Shown: positions 33,956 through 46,397 of the stretch, piece after piece
Layout of the letters: the number at the start of each line of letters is the position of its first letter
How positions within the stretch are numbered: position 1 is the stretch's first letter
From: Incurvaria masculella
Taxonomy: Eukaryota > Arthropoda > Insecta > Lepidoptera > Incurvariidae
Length of the DNA stretch: 64,000 nt
Reading direction: 5' to 3'
NCBI GenBank assembly: GCA_946894095.1
Contig: OX335642.1
Coordinates: 879,021-943,020 of the forward strand
Notes under the pieces: generated by a model
Database searches by the model: none
What the model was told of the DNA's origin: nothing
The model's input: the letters and a program-made list of their open reading frames with translations, nothing else
Position numbers and translations under genes: made by a program

Positions 33956-34129
33956 TTTAATGTTTCTTTTGATACCTGTGAGGAGATTTACAGTTCTTCT
34001 TTTAGATTTAGGATCTTGGAGATTGACAGTTTGTCACGCACAGCCCCCGAGAGTGTTCAGCATATTCGTTTTTTTTTCGAATCAAGACACAAATATTACT
34101 TGTGCTGTTGATGTTGTTGTGTGGTTTTC

Positions 34130-34250
34130 GTGTGCGATCGTTGATGATAACACAATTTTACAGGCGTTAGATCAATGTACGTCTAATCTTAAACACTGTG
34201 TTATAATATAATGCTAATGTCCAGGAGACATTGATTACAGGAGGAGGGAC
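34130..34250 (+). repeat. dispersed repeat, block B only
   Basis: GCGTTAGATCAATGTACGTC, TAATCTTAAACACTGTGTTA and GGAGACATTGATTACAG match block B at 1.4 and 62.7 kb, including the stem ATCAATGT/ACATTGAT. Confidence 0.6.
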
Positions 34251-34649
34251 CAAATTATAGTGTTTATTTTGTATGTGGTACGTAGCCTTTAAAAAAAAAA
34301 CGATTTGACAGAATATTAGAAGTAGAAAAAGAGTCTGTAAATAATGCAGCTTCGCAAATAGAACATGCCAATCTCGCCACTATAAAAGGTTTATGTAGTT
34401 TTATTAAAAAATATACATTTAATAATGATGCCATTATTTTTCATTCATTTATCATTCACATCACCATACTGTTTATTTGATATAACTATTGTCATCAGAC
34501 CTGTTATAAAAAAATGTTTTACCACACAATTTTATGACCAATCCTGCATAAGTCTCTATCGACCAAATGAGTCTGTATGGGATACGGGAAATTCAGCCAA
34601 TACACAAACTGGGTGCTGGTAAACTGCCAGTACAGGACAGAGACAATAC
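34251..34649. other. unassigned sequence
   Basis: Nothing recognisable. Confidence 0.5.
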
Positions 34650-34951
34650 AAAAAATCGGCCAAGTGCGAGTCGGGTTCGCACACGAAGGGTTCCGCACCA
34701 TCGTACAAGATTTAACACAAAAAAATCACGTGCTTTGCATGGGGGCCCCCATTAATTTATGATTTTTTTTTATTTTGCCTACTTGTTGTTATAGCGGCAA
34801 AATAAATACACACTCTGTGAAAAATTCAGCTGCCTACCTATTACGGTTCATGAGATACAGCCCTGTGACAGACGGACGGACGGACAGACAAACGGACAGC
34901 GGTGGCTTAGTAATAGGGTTCCGTTTTCACCCTTTGGGTACGGAACCCTAA
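34650..34951 (+). mobile_element. GACG-core element, full length
   Basis: AAAAATCGGCCAAGTGCGAG to GGGTACGGAACCCTAA, with the GGTTCCGCACCATCGTAC variant of the 5' block and a short GACG core. Confidence 0.85.
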
Positions 34952-35444
34952 TATCCTTTGCTTTTACACTTATTATGGTTTCATATTCCTGGACATTTTA
35001 TTAGGATTCGTAGCTTCCCTAGTCATAATCCTCAATTATCAGCGTTATTATAGATTTCGGCGCATTTCGTAAATATTTCCGTGTGACAGTTGCCGTATTA
35101 TCACTAAAAGGTGCCATGCTGCTTTACGGCTGAGTTACGGTTGCCTGTCCTGTACTTTCTTACTCGATATTTTTCTGAGCGGAAGGTTGCAGACCCTCCT
35201 CCCTCATCATTGAAACCAGCGAACGTTTCATTGGTCGCCGTTCAACTCCGTTATGGCGTCGTCCCGTCGTCTTCGCTTTGCAAATGAAAGCCATTTCTTA
35301 CGCTAACCTGCTATTTATTGCGCACCCAGCTCGAGCCGCGATCGCATTTAAATTAGCCGCTTGCAAGAGTCTTGTTCAGCGCAGGTGCCCCCGGTCCACG
35401 AGACATTAGAGAAATATTCAAGTGGTTTTTATGTTAAGTGCTCT
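34952..35444. other. unassigned sequence, GC-richer at 35150-35410
   Basis: The second half is less AT-rich and looks single-copy here (AACCAGCGAACGTTTCATTG, CTCGAGCCGCGATCGCATTT). It could be a conserved non-coding region or an exon fragment. No frame supports coding. Confidence 0.4.
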
Positions 35445-36020
35445 GTTGCTTATATTCCGGGAGGTCACGACATTTTTGGTCACGATAAGGTAAATGGCTG
35501 AATCTGGGTTCACATGTTAGAGACCAACCCTCTGATGCTAAACATGTCGGTCTGCTGTGCCAAGTTGTTGCGTTATCTACATTGGCTATATAAAATAGAA
35601 GTTGATATGTACCTGCTGATGAATATACTGATTGTCTAGAAACAATCATACCTATCAATTATACAACGATAACCAGTCGGTTTTTTTATTAATCATATAA
35701 TCATTAATCTGTAACCTAAATAGCATATAACTAGGAAATTCAACCAAAGATTTGTTCAATTTTGGTGTTGCTAAGCAGATATGTACAGATACTTTCATGC
35801 TTCGTTGTTTGCAGCCATTTACCTTATCATATATATATATTGTCACCATTACTACTTTTTCAGGCGCCTTATCTACGTAACGCAACCACTTGGCGCAGGC
35901 AGACTGACACATTTAGCTTCAGAGGGTTGGTCTTTATCCTGTGAACCCAGTTTCAGCTATTTACGTTATCGTTACCATTTTTGTAGCGACCTCCTAGTCT
36001 ATTTCGAAAAGGAATTCTTT
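35445..36020. repeat. large imperfect inverted repeat
   Basis: The left arm (about 35450-35610, minus sense) and right arm (about 35810-36005, plus sense) share TTGCAGCCATTTACCTTATC-like, CGCAACNACTTGGC and TCAGAGGGTTGGTCT blocks in the same order. When translated, both give ATTW/QPLG...LASEGWSL.CEP.FS.L.YR, which explains matching open frames on opposite strands. The loop is about 200 bp. Probably a fold-back transposon or an inverted pair of one repeat. Confidence 0.7.
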
Positions 36021-36274
36021 GTCATAGATCAAAGATATGTGGTGCAGATGTTGCACTGACCCCATCGTCCTTCTACTTACGAAACTTCATCTCGGATATA
36101 GATGAATAGAGATATGCTAAAATCATTTTGACAAAAAGCAATGAGTTTAAAACCCAGCAGCTGCATCACTGTCTTTCTTTAGATGAGTGAGGCGCAGAAC
36201 TTGTTTTTACACAATTCGGACACAATTTTTAACCGACTTCACACTTTTTTTTGTCCGTTCATCGATTTCATGTT

Positions 36275-36448
36275 TATATTTCTCTTTCTGAGTTGGATGA
36301 GTGCGTTTTGTCACGAATGCGAGCTGTGCCATGGTTCAGAATACAAGTGAAACTGTAGGTCCCTTTCCCTTACTAGTTGGTGCGATAAACCGGCCCAGGT
36401 TGATACCATTCGATTTGGTAAAAGATGGTCGAAATGACAATTAAAAAT
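36275..36448 (+). mobile_element. SINE middle fragment
   Basis: TTTCTCTTTCTGAGTTGGAT, TCACGAATGCGAGCTGTGCC, GAAACTGTAGGTCCCTTTCC and CAGGTTGATACCATTCGAT are the middle and body of the tRNA-head SINE. Both ends are lost, and the 3' side joins a truncated GACG element. Confidence 0.75.
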
Positions 36449-36533
36449 CGGACGGACGGGTACGGACGGACGGACAGTGGAGGCTTAGTAATTGGGTTCC
36501 ATTGGCACCCTTTGGATATGGAACCCTAAAAAC
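36449..36533 (+). mobile_element. GACG-core element, 3' end only
   Basis: GGACGGACGGACAGTGGAGG, then the 3' hairpin region to ATGGAACCCTAAAAAC. The 5' half is missing and directly abuts the SINE fragment. Confidence 0.8.
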
Positions 36534-37106
36534 ATGTCGAAAACAATATTATTAAAAAAAGATGTTTGTGTAGCATAAGTAAAGGTCCGTGCTTTAGAAA
36601 ATCTTTTTATTAGAAATTGAATTAAAAAATCCAGTGTGAACACAATTATAGAACCCACTTAAATTGTGAATGGTAGCCAGAGGCGTTGTACTAGGTGTGG
36701 TGCCTTCGAAAGGCTTAGAAACGCCGTTACATAATTAATGTCTTAATTGCCCCTTACGAACGTATTTCTGAATTCCAGTCACTGCCCTAAATAATGTAAT
36801 CTGGATTTACTATAGTCAGTGCTGATATGTGAGGTGAGGGCTGCGGGAGAACAAGAGTAGAGGAGAGACTGTAAGAATGTACAGACAGCTAACATACAAA
36901 AGTGAAACGTTTTGGTGAATTTATCTGATATAGAAAAATTAAAACCCAACCCAAGTTTTCAACATAGATAAGTTTTGTTTTGTGTTTATTTCGTAGTTAT
37001 TACGTAGGTCTAAAATAAGACGTATATTCTAGTGCTCGGATTTAATTTTAACATTCGTTTTGTGTCATTTACTCGCCTACTAAATTTCTTAGACCAGCGA
37101 TACTAG
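36534..37106. other. unassigned sequence
   Basis: Nothing recognisable. Confidence 0.5.
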
Positions 37107-37515
37107 TTTTTTTTTTGTGCGACCTGACATGGATGGCTGATACCATACAACTACCGTTATGTTATTAGCCCAACACACCACATTCTCGAAGGAATTAGGT
37201 GCCATGTCAGGAACTTCCTTTTATGAGCACGGCTACATTAAACTGGATGGAAAACACGGACAATCTTTCATTGCCGCTTCAAACCATCTTTTCATCCAAT
37301 GCGATGGTACCAACCCGGGCGGGCTTAAACCCTACCACCTTGTAGGGGAAAGGGACATACAGTTTTACATGGATTCCAAAACATGGAGCAGCTCGCATTC
37401 GTGACGAAATGCACTTATCGAACTCTGAAAGAGAAAGACAGTGGTGCATGTCGGAATTGAACCCAGGCCTCTGGTTCGCTATGCCAGTCCTGCGCCACTA
37501 GGCTACGAGCCGGCC
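37107..37515 (-). mobile_element. SINE, tRNA-like head, reference full-length copy
   Basis: On the minus strand it reads GGCCGGCTCGTAGCCTAGTG (A box side), AGGCCTGGGTTCAATTCCG (B box), CTCTTTCAGAGTTCGATAAG, TTCGTCACGAATGCGAGCTG, the shared body (ACTGTATGTCCCTTTCCCCT, CGGGTTGGTACCATCGCATT, TGTAGCCGTGCTCATAAAAG) and tail CAGCCATCCATGTCAGGTCG, then an A run. About 400 bp. The best template for the family in this window. Confidence 0.88.
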
Positions 37516-38318
37516 AAGAGTTATCGTTGGATAAACATATATGCGTAACATCACCGGGCTGTTCGTCGAGCGAGTTCTTCACTTCTGTATGGCTTCTTAA
37601 ACAATGTTTTACGAGTCGGCGTGTACCTGCAACAATAAAAAGTTTATATTATTATCGTTTAGAGGTTATTATTTGTATAAGCGAACACATTACAAAACTG
37701 GTGAAATGAATTACATGATGCCATCGAAAAGGTATATATAACATTTCGACTGCTGAACTTGTGTTGATTTGATAGGGCCAATACGGTACAAAGTTAACAA
37801 CCAGACGACGCTAAAGTGCCAGAAATAGCGTATGTACAATGTTCTCATTGGACATCCTGAATTTGTACGTCGATGTGATCTAAAGTGGCCTGGAAATGTG
37901 AAAAAAGTTGTTCATTTACGAATGATTTGGGTTATTAGCGATTAACTCATTTCAATTTGTATCTTAATGACGTTGGGAGTTTTATATTAAATAAGAGGAA
38001 ATTATAATAATGAGACTATTGCGTTTTCATTATTTCATACATGAAATCTGTAACAAAAGTAAGGAAGTATCTGTCAAGAAAAAAATGTTATTAAATGTGA
38101 TTTTATCAATACAGTTCCGCTTATATGAAAATGGAAAATCTTTTTAGTTATACAGTTTAACTGTATCATTCACATCGGTCATAAAAGTGCGTAAATTCTA
38201 TGTCGAATGTAATATAGACCAAAGATTTTTCAAGCATTTATTTTATCTTTACATATAAACATCTAAAAACTTTAGGTCTTTAAGAATTAAACTTTTTATC
38301 AAAGTAAGTTTAATTTAA
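37516..38318. other. unassigned sequence
   Basis: AT-rich; the last part may hold decayed LINE sequence, but I cannot show it. Confidence 0.45.
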
Positions 38319-40740
38319 CAAGTTAAGTTTAACATGGTTGAAACTTTGATGAGATATATTGACAGTAATACCACCCGGATAAATTTTAGGCAAAAAAAAA
38401 ACTCCCATAAAACCGTGGATAACTGAAAATCTTGTTAATCTTCTACGAAAAAGGGACAAATTACACCGACAAACAAAACGATTTCCTAATAACTCACAAC
38501 TTTTATTATTTTATAAAAAAACTAGAAATAAATGCAAACATCTTACAAGGAAAGCTAAAGATAAATATTATAGTCAAATAGTGCTAAAAAGTAATAATGA
38601 TACAAAAACGATATGGAAGGTAATAAGAGATGTAAACAACTACAAACCAAGAAGTAAAACAGTTGTTAATGAAATTTAAATCGATGGACGGTCAATTAAT
38701 AACAAAATTGAAATTTCTAAACAGTTCAACAATTTTATCGCCAATATTGGAAATACACTTGCTTCTAATTTAACAGAAAAACTTAACACTACCGAAGAAA
38801 CTATTATAAAAGATTATCAACTAAAAAAGCGTACTACACAATCATTTGAATTACAATCTGTATCGAAGGAAGAGATTGAAAAATGTATCGATTCTTTAAA
38901 ATCAAGTAGTGCACCAGGACCCGATAACATATCTACTATTACTATCCAAGAAATTAAGATCCATATTATAACCCCTTTAAAACATATTATTAATTGTAGC
39001 TTGAATTCTGGTATTTTTCCTGACAAACTAAAACAAGCTAACTTAGTTCCCATATATAAAACAGGAGAAAAGACTAATATAAATAACTACCGTCCTATAT
39101 CACTGTTGAATATTTTCAGCAAAATTATTGAAAAGTTAGTAAATGCTCAGATTATTAGTAATCTTGAAAAGCATAAACTCCTTGAAATATCTCAATTTGG
39201 ATTTAGACCTGGCAAAGGTACTAAAGATGCCATTCATCAACTTACTAAAACAATTATACACAAAGTAGACTCGAAGCGCGCCTGTATTGCTGTGTTCATA
39301 GACCTTAAAAAAGCCTTTGACACTGTTTCTCACGGACTTCTACTGCGAAAATTTGAAGAACTTAATCCATCTAGTACATCTTATAACTGGTTAAAATCAT
39401 ATTTAACGCAAAGAACACGGACTGTCACTACAAATGAGATAACAAGTGACAGTATGATGATCAGCAGAGGAGTCCCGCAAGGTAGTACGCTTGGCCCTAC
39501 CTTGTTCATTGTTTATATTGATAGTCTTTGTAGGCTCCTAATTGATGGAGAAATAATAGCATATGCTGATGACACGGTGTTTCTTTTTAGTGATGATTCG
39601 TGGGATAAAGTTTTTCAAAAAGCCGAAAGGGGACTAAGCACTATAAAAAAATGCCTTGATGCTCATTTACTGACACTTAATATTGAAAAAACCAAATATA
39701 TGACTTACTCCATAGACTCGAGGCGTCAACCTTCTCTCGCTAAATCAATAACTATTCACGCCTGTAGTCAAAATAGCCCATGTAATTGTGAACCGATCGC
39801 CAGGGTAGACTCTCTCCAATATCTAGGAGTTGTGTTTGACCAGCATCTGACTTGGAAGCCACATATTATTCAAGTATCAGCTAGGGTAAGAAAGCTCATA
39901 CACATTTTCATCAACATTAGAAATATCCTTAATCGAAAAACGCTGATATCCATCTATTATGCCTTAGCTCAATCAGTTATTGCATATGGTCAGATCGCTT
40001 GGGGCGGAATGGCAAAATCGAATATGGATCCTTTAATCAAAGCACAAAAAGCTCTTCTCAGAGTCATTGGCAAGAAACCCTTCCGTTACCAATCTGATTT
40101 ACTTTTCAGTGAGCTACACTTGCTTGACGTGCGACAAACATACATAAAAATGATTACTCTAAACCTAATGAATGAGATTGAAGACAGTACAATGGCAAAC
40201 AATCTTTGCAACAACGACTCTTATGCGACTCGACAAAAAAACTTGCTACCACTTCCTTCCACATCCACACGATTTGCACAAAGATTCTATTCCTTCTTGG
40301 CACCTAAAATATACAACCATATTATAAAATCCATCCCATATTTAGGCAAAAAAAACCTCACACGAGGAAAAAAATTCTCCACTGCTGGCTAATTGATGCA
40401 GGGAGACAAGAGTGTGAACAAGCCCTTACTTTTATATTACAATAAAAACACATAATTACACTAACACCTCGACTTACACTATAAAAATACTTATTTAATG
40501 TTACTTAGTTTACTCTTTATCTAATATTATAATGGAATATTTTATTTATGTATTACTTATTTCATACATAATATACAGAAGACGCCATCTTAACTTAATC
40601 AAAATGTTTATTCCTAGCAAACCATTTCACCACGGGCCAAACGGTCTATCGGAATGGTATTAATCCACTTAGATATAGTTAAATGTGAATACTGTATTGT
40701 GTATGATGATGGATATAAATAAATAAATAATAAAAATAAT
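38319..40740 (+). pseudogene. CR1/Jockey-group LINE, 5'-truncated, reverse transcriptase nearly intact
   Basis: Frame 1 is coding from 38401 (TPIKPWITENLVNLLRKRDK) to the TAA at 40390-40392, with a single internal stop, TAA at 38677-38679. The 463-codon stretch from 39001 carries the polymerase: NYRPISLL (fingers), the domain A segment AVFIDLKKAFDTVSH, RGVPQGSTLGPTLF (domain B), AYADDTVF (domain C; residues 188-191 are YADD), and LQYLGVVFDQHLTWKPHI (thumb side). All three catalytic aspartates are present. An upstream piece (38319-38399) continues in another frame across an A9 run, so one indel lies there. No apurinic endonuclease or ORF1 is seen, so the copy is 5'-truncated. An AT-rich 3' UTR ends with an (AAAT)n-like tail near 40713-40735. 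The group is inferred from motif order; CR1, Daphne and Jockey clades cannot be separated by eye. Confidence 0.9.
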
Positions 40741-41249
40741 AAAGTTTTTATATCCTTATAATTATTGTAATTATATATAATTATAAATTGTATTCCATTT
40801 TTTAGAACGAGAATCCAACATAAAATACATTCGCAAATTAATAAAACGGGGCGGAACAAATATTCTAAAGGATGAAAAATATTATAACATTTTTAAATAA
40901 ATAATAACCTTTCATAAAAAATTGTGTGTTAAACTTTTTCGTGTACTACGTCTAATCGTTAACACTTATAGCGACAGAAATGAAGTTTTGTGGCAAAAGC
41001 CATATTTTTTTTCCTTTCTTTGTTAAAAAACTGGTAAAAAAAGTTGATTTAGATTAATCCAGTGGATTACATTGATTATCTTCACATTACACTCCATCAT
41101 GTTGAGAAAACAACATGACATGAGAATTAAAGTTCGGGATTCAATATAAACTTAGTGCATATTTGATAGCCTATTATTTTAAATATCTACTAAAATATAA
41201 ACCGTTTCATATTTCTCGATTTTAGTCAGCGAGCATGGTAGGACGGCCG
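40741..41249. other. unassigned sequence
   Basis: AT-rich; nothing recognisable. Confidence 0.5.
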
Positions 41250-41383
41250 ACAGTCCGTCAGTCAGTTAGTCAGCGTGTTTGCGTCCACTGCTGGACATAC
41301 GCCTCTCCAATTTTCTTCCAGTCCTCCCGGCCCTCAGCGGTACAGGACCGCTGCTTTCCGCCGACGCACCTGATGTCGTCCCA
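41250..41383 (-). pseudogene. RTE-type LINE tail, short
   Basis: CAGTTAGTCAGCGTGTTTGC, TCTCCAATTTTCTTCCAGTC and TGCTTTCCGCCGACGCACCT match 13797-13915 closely and share the (GTCA)n end. Similarity stops at about 41383 after GATGTCGTCCC. Confidence 0.8.
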
Positions 41384-41875
41384 CCAAGGACGGCAGTAGT
41401 GATCGAAAACCATTCGTATAGCGGCAGCGTAGTGAAAAACCACTAACTGTAGTTAGTTCGCTTACAACGTTATACTAAATAGCATGCTGTGAAGTTGTGA
41501 CGTTTTCTTTGTTGTGTCGTGGTAACTAGAACATCAGTAGTGAACGAATTTGTAAGCGAACTCACTCACCGGCGCTCCCGTTTTAGTGTGTAAAGGTTCG
41601 GTTTTGACTGTCGTCCTTCAATGCTCGCTGCTTTCAGTAGACCGAACACACCACGTAGCAAGTAAAACCACACACAAAGCAATTGAGGTCAGGTATGTAC
41701 ACGAGTGGGTACGTAACACACACACGTCCCTGAAAGCGTGCCGAGATCGCGTGCCTGGCTGTAATGCGGTTGCAAACAAGACACTTGAAGCAAATGAAAC
41801 TCTTCAGTGTAAGGGCAGCCTTCCATTAGGAGCAGATAAATGGTGTGTTTACTGGCGACAGGGTGTAGCATAGAT
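41384..41875. other. unassigned sequence, balanced composition
   Basis: TTCGCTTACAA near 41457 and TTGTAAGCGAA near 41550 form an inverted pair. GAGGTCAGGTATGT near 41690 looks like a 5' splice site, and the 95-codon frame at 41586 has no motif. Possibly an exon remnant, unproven. Confidence 0.35.
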
Positions 41876-42157
41876 TAAAAACCGGCCAAGTGCGAGTCGG
41901 ACTCGCAAATGAAGAGTCCCGTACCATCGTACAAGATTTTTAAAAACACGATTTTTGTATGGGCGCACCCCTTTATACTTTATTATTTTTAAATTATATT
42001 TGTTGTTATAGCGGCAAAATAAATACACCTGTGAAAAATTCAGCTGCCTACCTATTACGGTTCATGAGATACAGCCATGTGACAGACGGACGGACGGAGG
42101 GGAGATACGGACGGACGGGCGGACAGCGGAGTACGGAACCCTAACGGAACCCTAAAA
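41876..42157 (+). mobile_element. GACG-core element
   Basis: AAAAACCGGCCAAGTGCGAG, GGACTCGCAAATGAAGAGTC, GCGGCAAAATAAATACACCT, irregular GACG core, then GGAACCCTAACGGAACCCTA. The 3' hairpin is damaged: the CTTAGTAATAGGG block is deleted and the end is partly duplicated. Confidence 0.8.
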
Positions 42158-42185
42158 ACGCATAAAATGCTGACTTCATTTATTT

Positions 42186-42300
42186 GAAAATGGACATGGA
42201 TGGCGGCCAATACAAAATGTTATGACATTGGGTCAAGTGATCTAGTTGCCATGCCAGAACCATCTTCGTATTACACAACAACGATAAACTGTATTTATAA
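42186..42300 (-). mobile_element. SINE tail-side fragment
   Basis: AAATGGACATGGATGGCGGC and GTTGCCATGCCAGAACCATC match the tail side. It lies between two GACG elements in opposite orientation. Confidence 0.6.
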
Positions 42301-42404
42301 CTTTGAGACAGTCGTAACACGGTTCTAAGACAATGCTCATTCAGTAAATGTAAATAACATAAAGTAAGTAACATAAATAAAGCATGACATTTAATGGGAG
42401 TACG

Positions 42405-42630
42405 TTTTTAGGTTTCCGTACCCAACGGGTGCCAACGAGACCAAGTCCGTCCGTATATCACAAGGCCGTATCTTATGAATCCTAGGTAGACAGTTGAAAT
42501 TTGCCGCTGTAACAACAAATAGTTAAACTTTAAAGAACAATAAAATTAAAGAAACTTCATTTTTTGTGTTTAATCTTATACGATAGTACGGAACCCTTCG
42601 TGTGCAAGTCCGACTCGCATTTGGCCGGTT
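42405..42630 (-). mobile_element. GACG-core element, core lost
   Basis: Starts TTTTTAGGTTTCCGTACCCA and ends AGTCCGACTCGCATTTGGCC. The GACG tract is reduced to CCGTCCGT-like remnants and part of the middle is deleted. Confidence 0.75.
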
Positions 42631-43146
42631 ATCTCATGTATTACCTTGACAGAACTGAACCAATTTAAACATAAACAAAATATGGAATTGTATTTAAGCC
42701 ATCTTTGTTCTCACTTATCAGGAATTTTAGTTATTACAAATATAACAGCTAGCATAGTTTACTAGCTCGATATGAATTGGTCTTTAAAAAATGATCTAGC
42801 AAGATTACATCTTTCTAATATAAGGTAACGTTTTCCCTTTGTCTATATTAATATAATAAAGCTGAATAGTATATATTTTTATTTTTGTTTGACACGCTAA
42901 CTTCTGAAGCTACTTGAAGCACCCATTAATCACGTTTCGACTCTTAGGAATCGAGCAAAAAAAATCGGGACTGGGACTGGATCGGGGCTGGGAAGCGGCG
43001 TGATGCTATGTATACATACTAGCTATAACGTACAGTAGTGAAAAATACGTTGTCCGTTACACAATTAACCGAAGCACTAATTCGTATGTAATAATTATAC
43101 AGCGCGGTAATTAAGAATACGCAATGCTTATCGCAAGGTTCGCGAT
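42631..43146. other. unassigned sequence
   Basis: Left flank of the large LTR element. Nothing recognisable. Confidence 0.5.
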
Positions 43147-43436
43147 CTATTGTAATGAATCCACCCTCCTACAATAAACTTTTTTCGGCCGGACTCTTAC
43201 ATAAATGGCAACGTAATCGTCTGAGGATCCTACATTTCCGTAGATGTTCAGATTCAAGCTAAATCGTCAAATTATATTTCATAAATAATCTAATTATTTA
43301 TTTCACATGGTCATATTTATATTTGATAACCTTTTATTGGTATATAATGTCAATGAACATGTCAGATTTGTTTCATGAAATTTACTTTCAATGAATCTTC
43401 ATGTGCACTTATCAGATTCATTGAATTCTGAATATA

Positions 43437-43543
43437 CAGTGTCGGACTCCAAAGCTTGTGATTTTGGATGCTCGCTTAAGGGATCCCTTAGACTCTAAAA
43501 GAGCCTCTCAATGGCCATCGACACTCACGTATATCCGACACTG
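43437..43543. repeat. 107-bp palindromic insert in the LTR
   Basis: CAGTGTCGGA and TCCGACACTG bound the segment, with ATA on each side. A second copy sits at 51363-51469 in the other LTR. It looks like a tiny MITE fixed in the LTR before the last transposition. Confidence 0.65.
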
Positions 43544-43990
43544 ATATATGTAATTGATTCAAACCAGATTGAATGGGTCCTAATTCTTATGTAACCGATC
43601 TATGTCGTAAAACATTAGATATTGTTCAATCATTTATTTAAAATTGAAAGTTGTGGGCCCACATTAAAGGTTTATAAGTATTTCTTAATAATAATAATAC
43701 ATTTATCTATGACTGTTTTGAGTGCAACAAACAACTCAGAGTAATAGGAAGTCAATTATTCGAATCGCGGTGCCCTGTAACACCTTAGTTCACCAATAGA
43801 CAAATTGACATGTTGAAGGTTATTATACGTACTGATGATGAGTATTTCCGGCATATTTATATGAATGGTTAGCTTGAATACTGATCATAAAATGTGTTTT
43901 AACATCAGTTCAGCCAACATAATAGATTAAGGAGAAAAGGCTGCATAAACAGGTGCTCAATGCACAATAATAGCAAATCAATGTAGTAAT

Positions 43991-44350
43991 AAAACCCATT
44001 AAATCTCTTTTAAAGGCTCAGTACACAGTAAGAGAAGATAATAGATGAATTAGTCTTCATAAGACCACCTTACCAAATGCTTGCTCCATGGCTCAATACA
44101 CAGTGTCAGCAACCCATTTGGCAATAATTTTAAAACCCATTAAAACTCTTTTAAAGGCTCAATACACAGTAAGAGATGATAATAGATCAATCAGTCTTTA
44201 TTAGACAACCTTACCAAATGTTTGCTCCCTGGCTCAATACACAGTGTCAGCAACCCATTTGGCAATATATTTAAAACCCATTATATCTCTTTTAAAGGCT
44301 CAATACTCAGTAAGAGATGATAATAGATGAATTAGTCTTTATTTGATTTA
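43991..44350. repeat. 141-bp tandem repeat in the LTR, 2.6 units
   Basis: Units start AAAACCCATTAAATCTCTTT at 43991, 44132 and 44273. Each holds GGCTCAATACACAGT twice, so there is an internal sub-repeat. The third unit is cut at about 44350. The same array is at 51917-52276. Just downstream, GCAGTAC/GTACTGC at 44438-44456 forms a hairpin. Confidence 0.9.
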
Positions 44351-46397
44351 TTATATTATATTAAAGTTGATACGGCATTTAAACAACCACTCATAGAAAT
44401 ATAACATTTACATTAGTGTAAACATTTTAATCCGACTGCAGTACATCGAGTACTGCATCCAATGTAAAAATATGTCAAAACGTTCAACGATGACAGTAAC
44501 ATTATATTGGTATAGTAATTTTATATTCATTTCCAACCAGCCCTGGAACGAGGTTCTCAGTTAAGATGGTATTCATATCACCCCAACTCATCTCTAAAAT
44601 CAAAGCACCATTCAACACTAAGCCGACCTGATAGTTACGTCTCGAATGTTGATGAATTATAAACCTAACCCTTCCGTTTGTACTCTTTGTATTACAACAA
44701 CGGCTCTATTCCCAAAACCCTGAATACATACCGCATAAGATGTACACATATATATTTAAAGTCTGACCAACTTCGGTATGGCCCGGCGTTTGTAGGCTTA
44801 TTAACATTAATGATAATTTGTAAACAATGGAAGTTATACTTTGTATTTATGTAAACCCTCATCGACACTAGGATAATCAAAATATGATCTCCCTTTTTTT
44901 ATATTGTTATTCTGTTTTTAAAGAGAATAGGAGACTTCAACAATAGATCAAGGCAATTGCAATTTAAATAAGGTAGCACCGAAATGTAACCAAAACTCAA
45001 GAAAACAACGATGTATTAGATGTGATTTTTCCGAGTCTAAAATCCCCTTAATTCGTCCAACATTCATACAACCTTCTTGAACGACAGTTCGCCACGTTAA
45101 ACTCATAGAAATCCGTAAACATATACGGTTACTTATATCTAGCTCACGGTTAATCATTCATCACATAAATTTACTTATTTTTAACTACCTAACTCGGATT
45201 AATCACAACATGATTATTAAGTAAAACAAGAACCAATCTGATCTATAGTAAATTTAACTTATTTCAGCACTACCTTTTATAATTCGGTGTATCGGCATCA
45301 CATGGGTAGACTGATCCTATCAGAAATAATCTGGTTTCTATGTATCTTGTTTCATGCGATTCATTTGGGTATTGCAGGCAGGCTACAAAAACATAAATCT
45401 ATGTAAATGTAAAGCAATATGCTTCCTATAACAGAAACAGTCAGTAACTGTAAATATGGTTTATTCTTCTATTCAATTAGGTGTAAACAAACATTCATTA
45501 TGAATGTCTAAGGTGAAAATAAGTAAAATTTATCTGGATGAAAACTTAGTGCTGTACCTATTTAGGTGCAGCCAGGCCTAGGATGGTAGACGCACAAGTT
45601 GGTGAACCCTTCAAAGATAATAGCTTTTCCAACACCAACATGTATACACCATTACGCCTTCTTCCAAAAAGGATTGGCTGATATGATGTATTTTAAGTTA
45701 TGTGCATCTTCCAATCGCAAATTTACTTATATCTAACTAATCTCTGCCTCAATTACTCCGAATGCCAAAGCAAGATAACTTCCGAACCTTTCAGTCAGCG
45801 TCTACACTACATCAACCGTACCTCACAATCTTACAATTTCAAATATCAAAATAATGTATACATATAACTTTGAAGCAAATTTTATTATTTTGAATCCATT
45901 CTAACATTAATAAATCAACATTTCAAAAGCTATGAGGTTTGGTTGACTTTTTTGGGTGGGATTATCTTAATTAAGAATACTGGAAGCATTTAGACTCCAC
46001 GTTGATTTTGAATTTGAAAAGATAACTAGCTGCTAATGAATTCTCACAAGCTTCGTCTAGTATCATCCAGTTGATCACATGTTTCTAGTCTTAACTAATT
46101 ACTTCATGAAAGTTCGAAACGAATCCAGATTAATAAAACAAGCTAAAAACCCACTCACGTCTCCCGAATGCTCGATACACAACGTCTTAAATCTAAGGTT
46201 ACGTTAATAATGCCTTGTCTATTGTTATAACCAATTAAATATAGTCACAATATAATATCCGTTAGCATTTAATCAACGAAACAAATGCTTCCTTTCAATG
46301 TTAAACTTTGGCCAAACCTTAAATAAATGGTTTAATTCAATAACTTCCAATTAAATAGTGCTTTGATTTAGAAAGAAATAATAAAGAGTAATAATCT

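Noticed and set aside
41586..41873. Host exon with a splice donor near 41690
   Set aside because: One good-looking donor without acceptor, homology or frame support is not enough.
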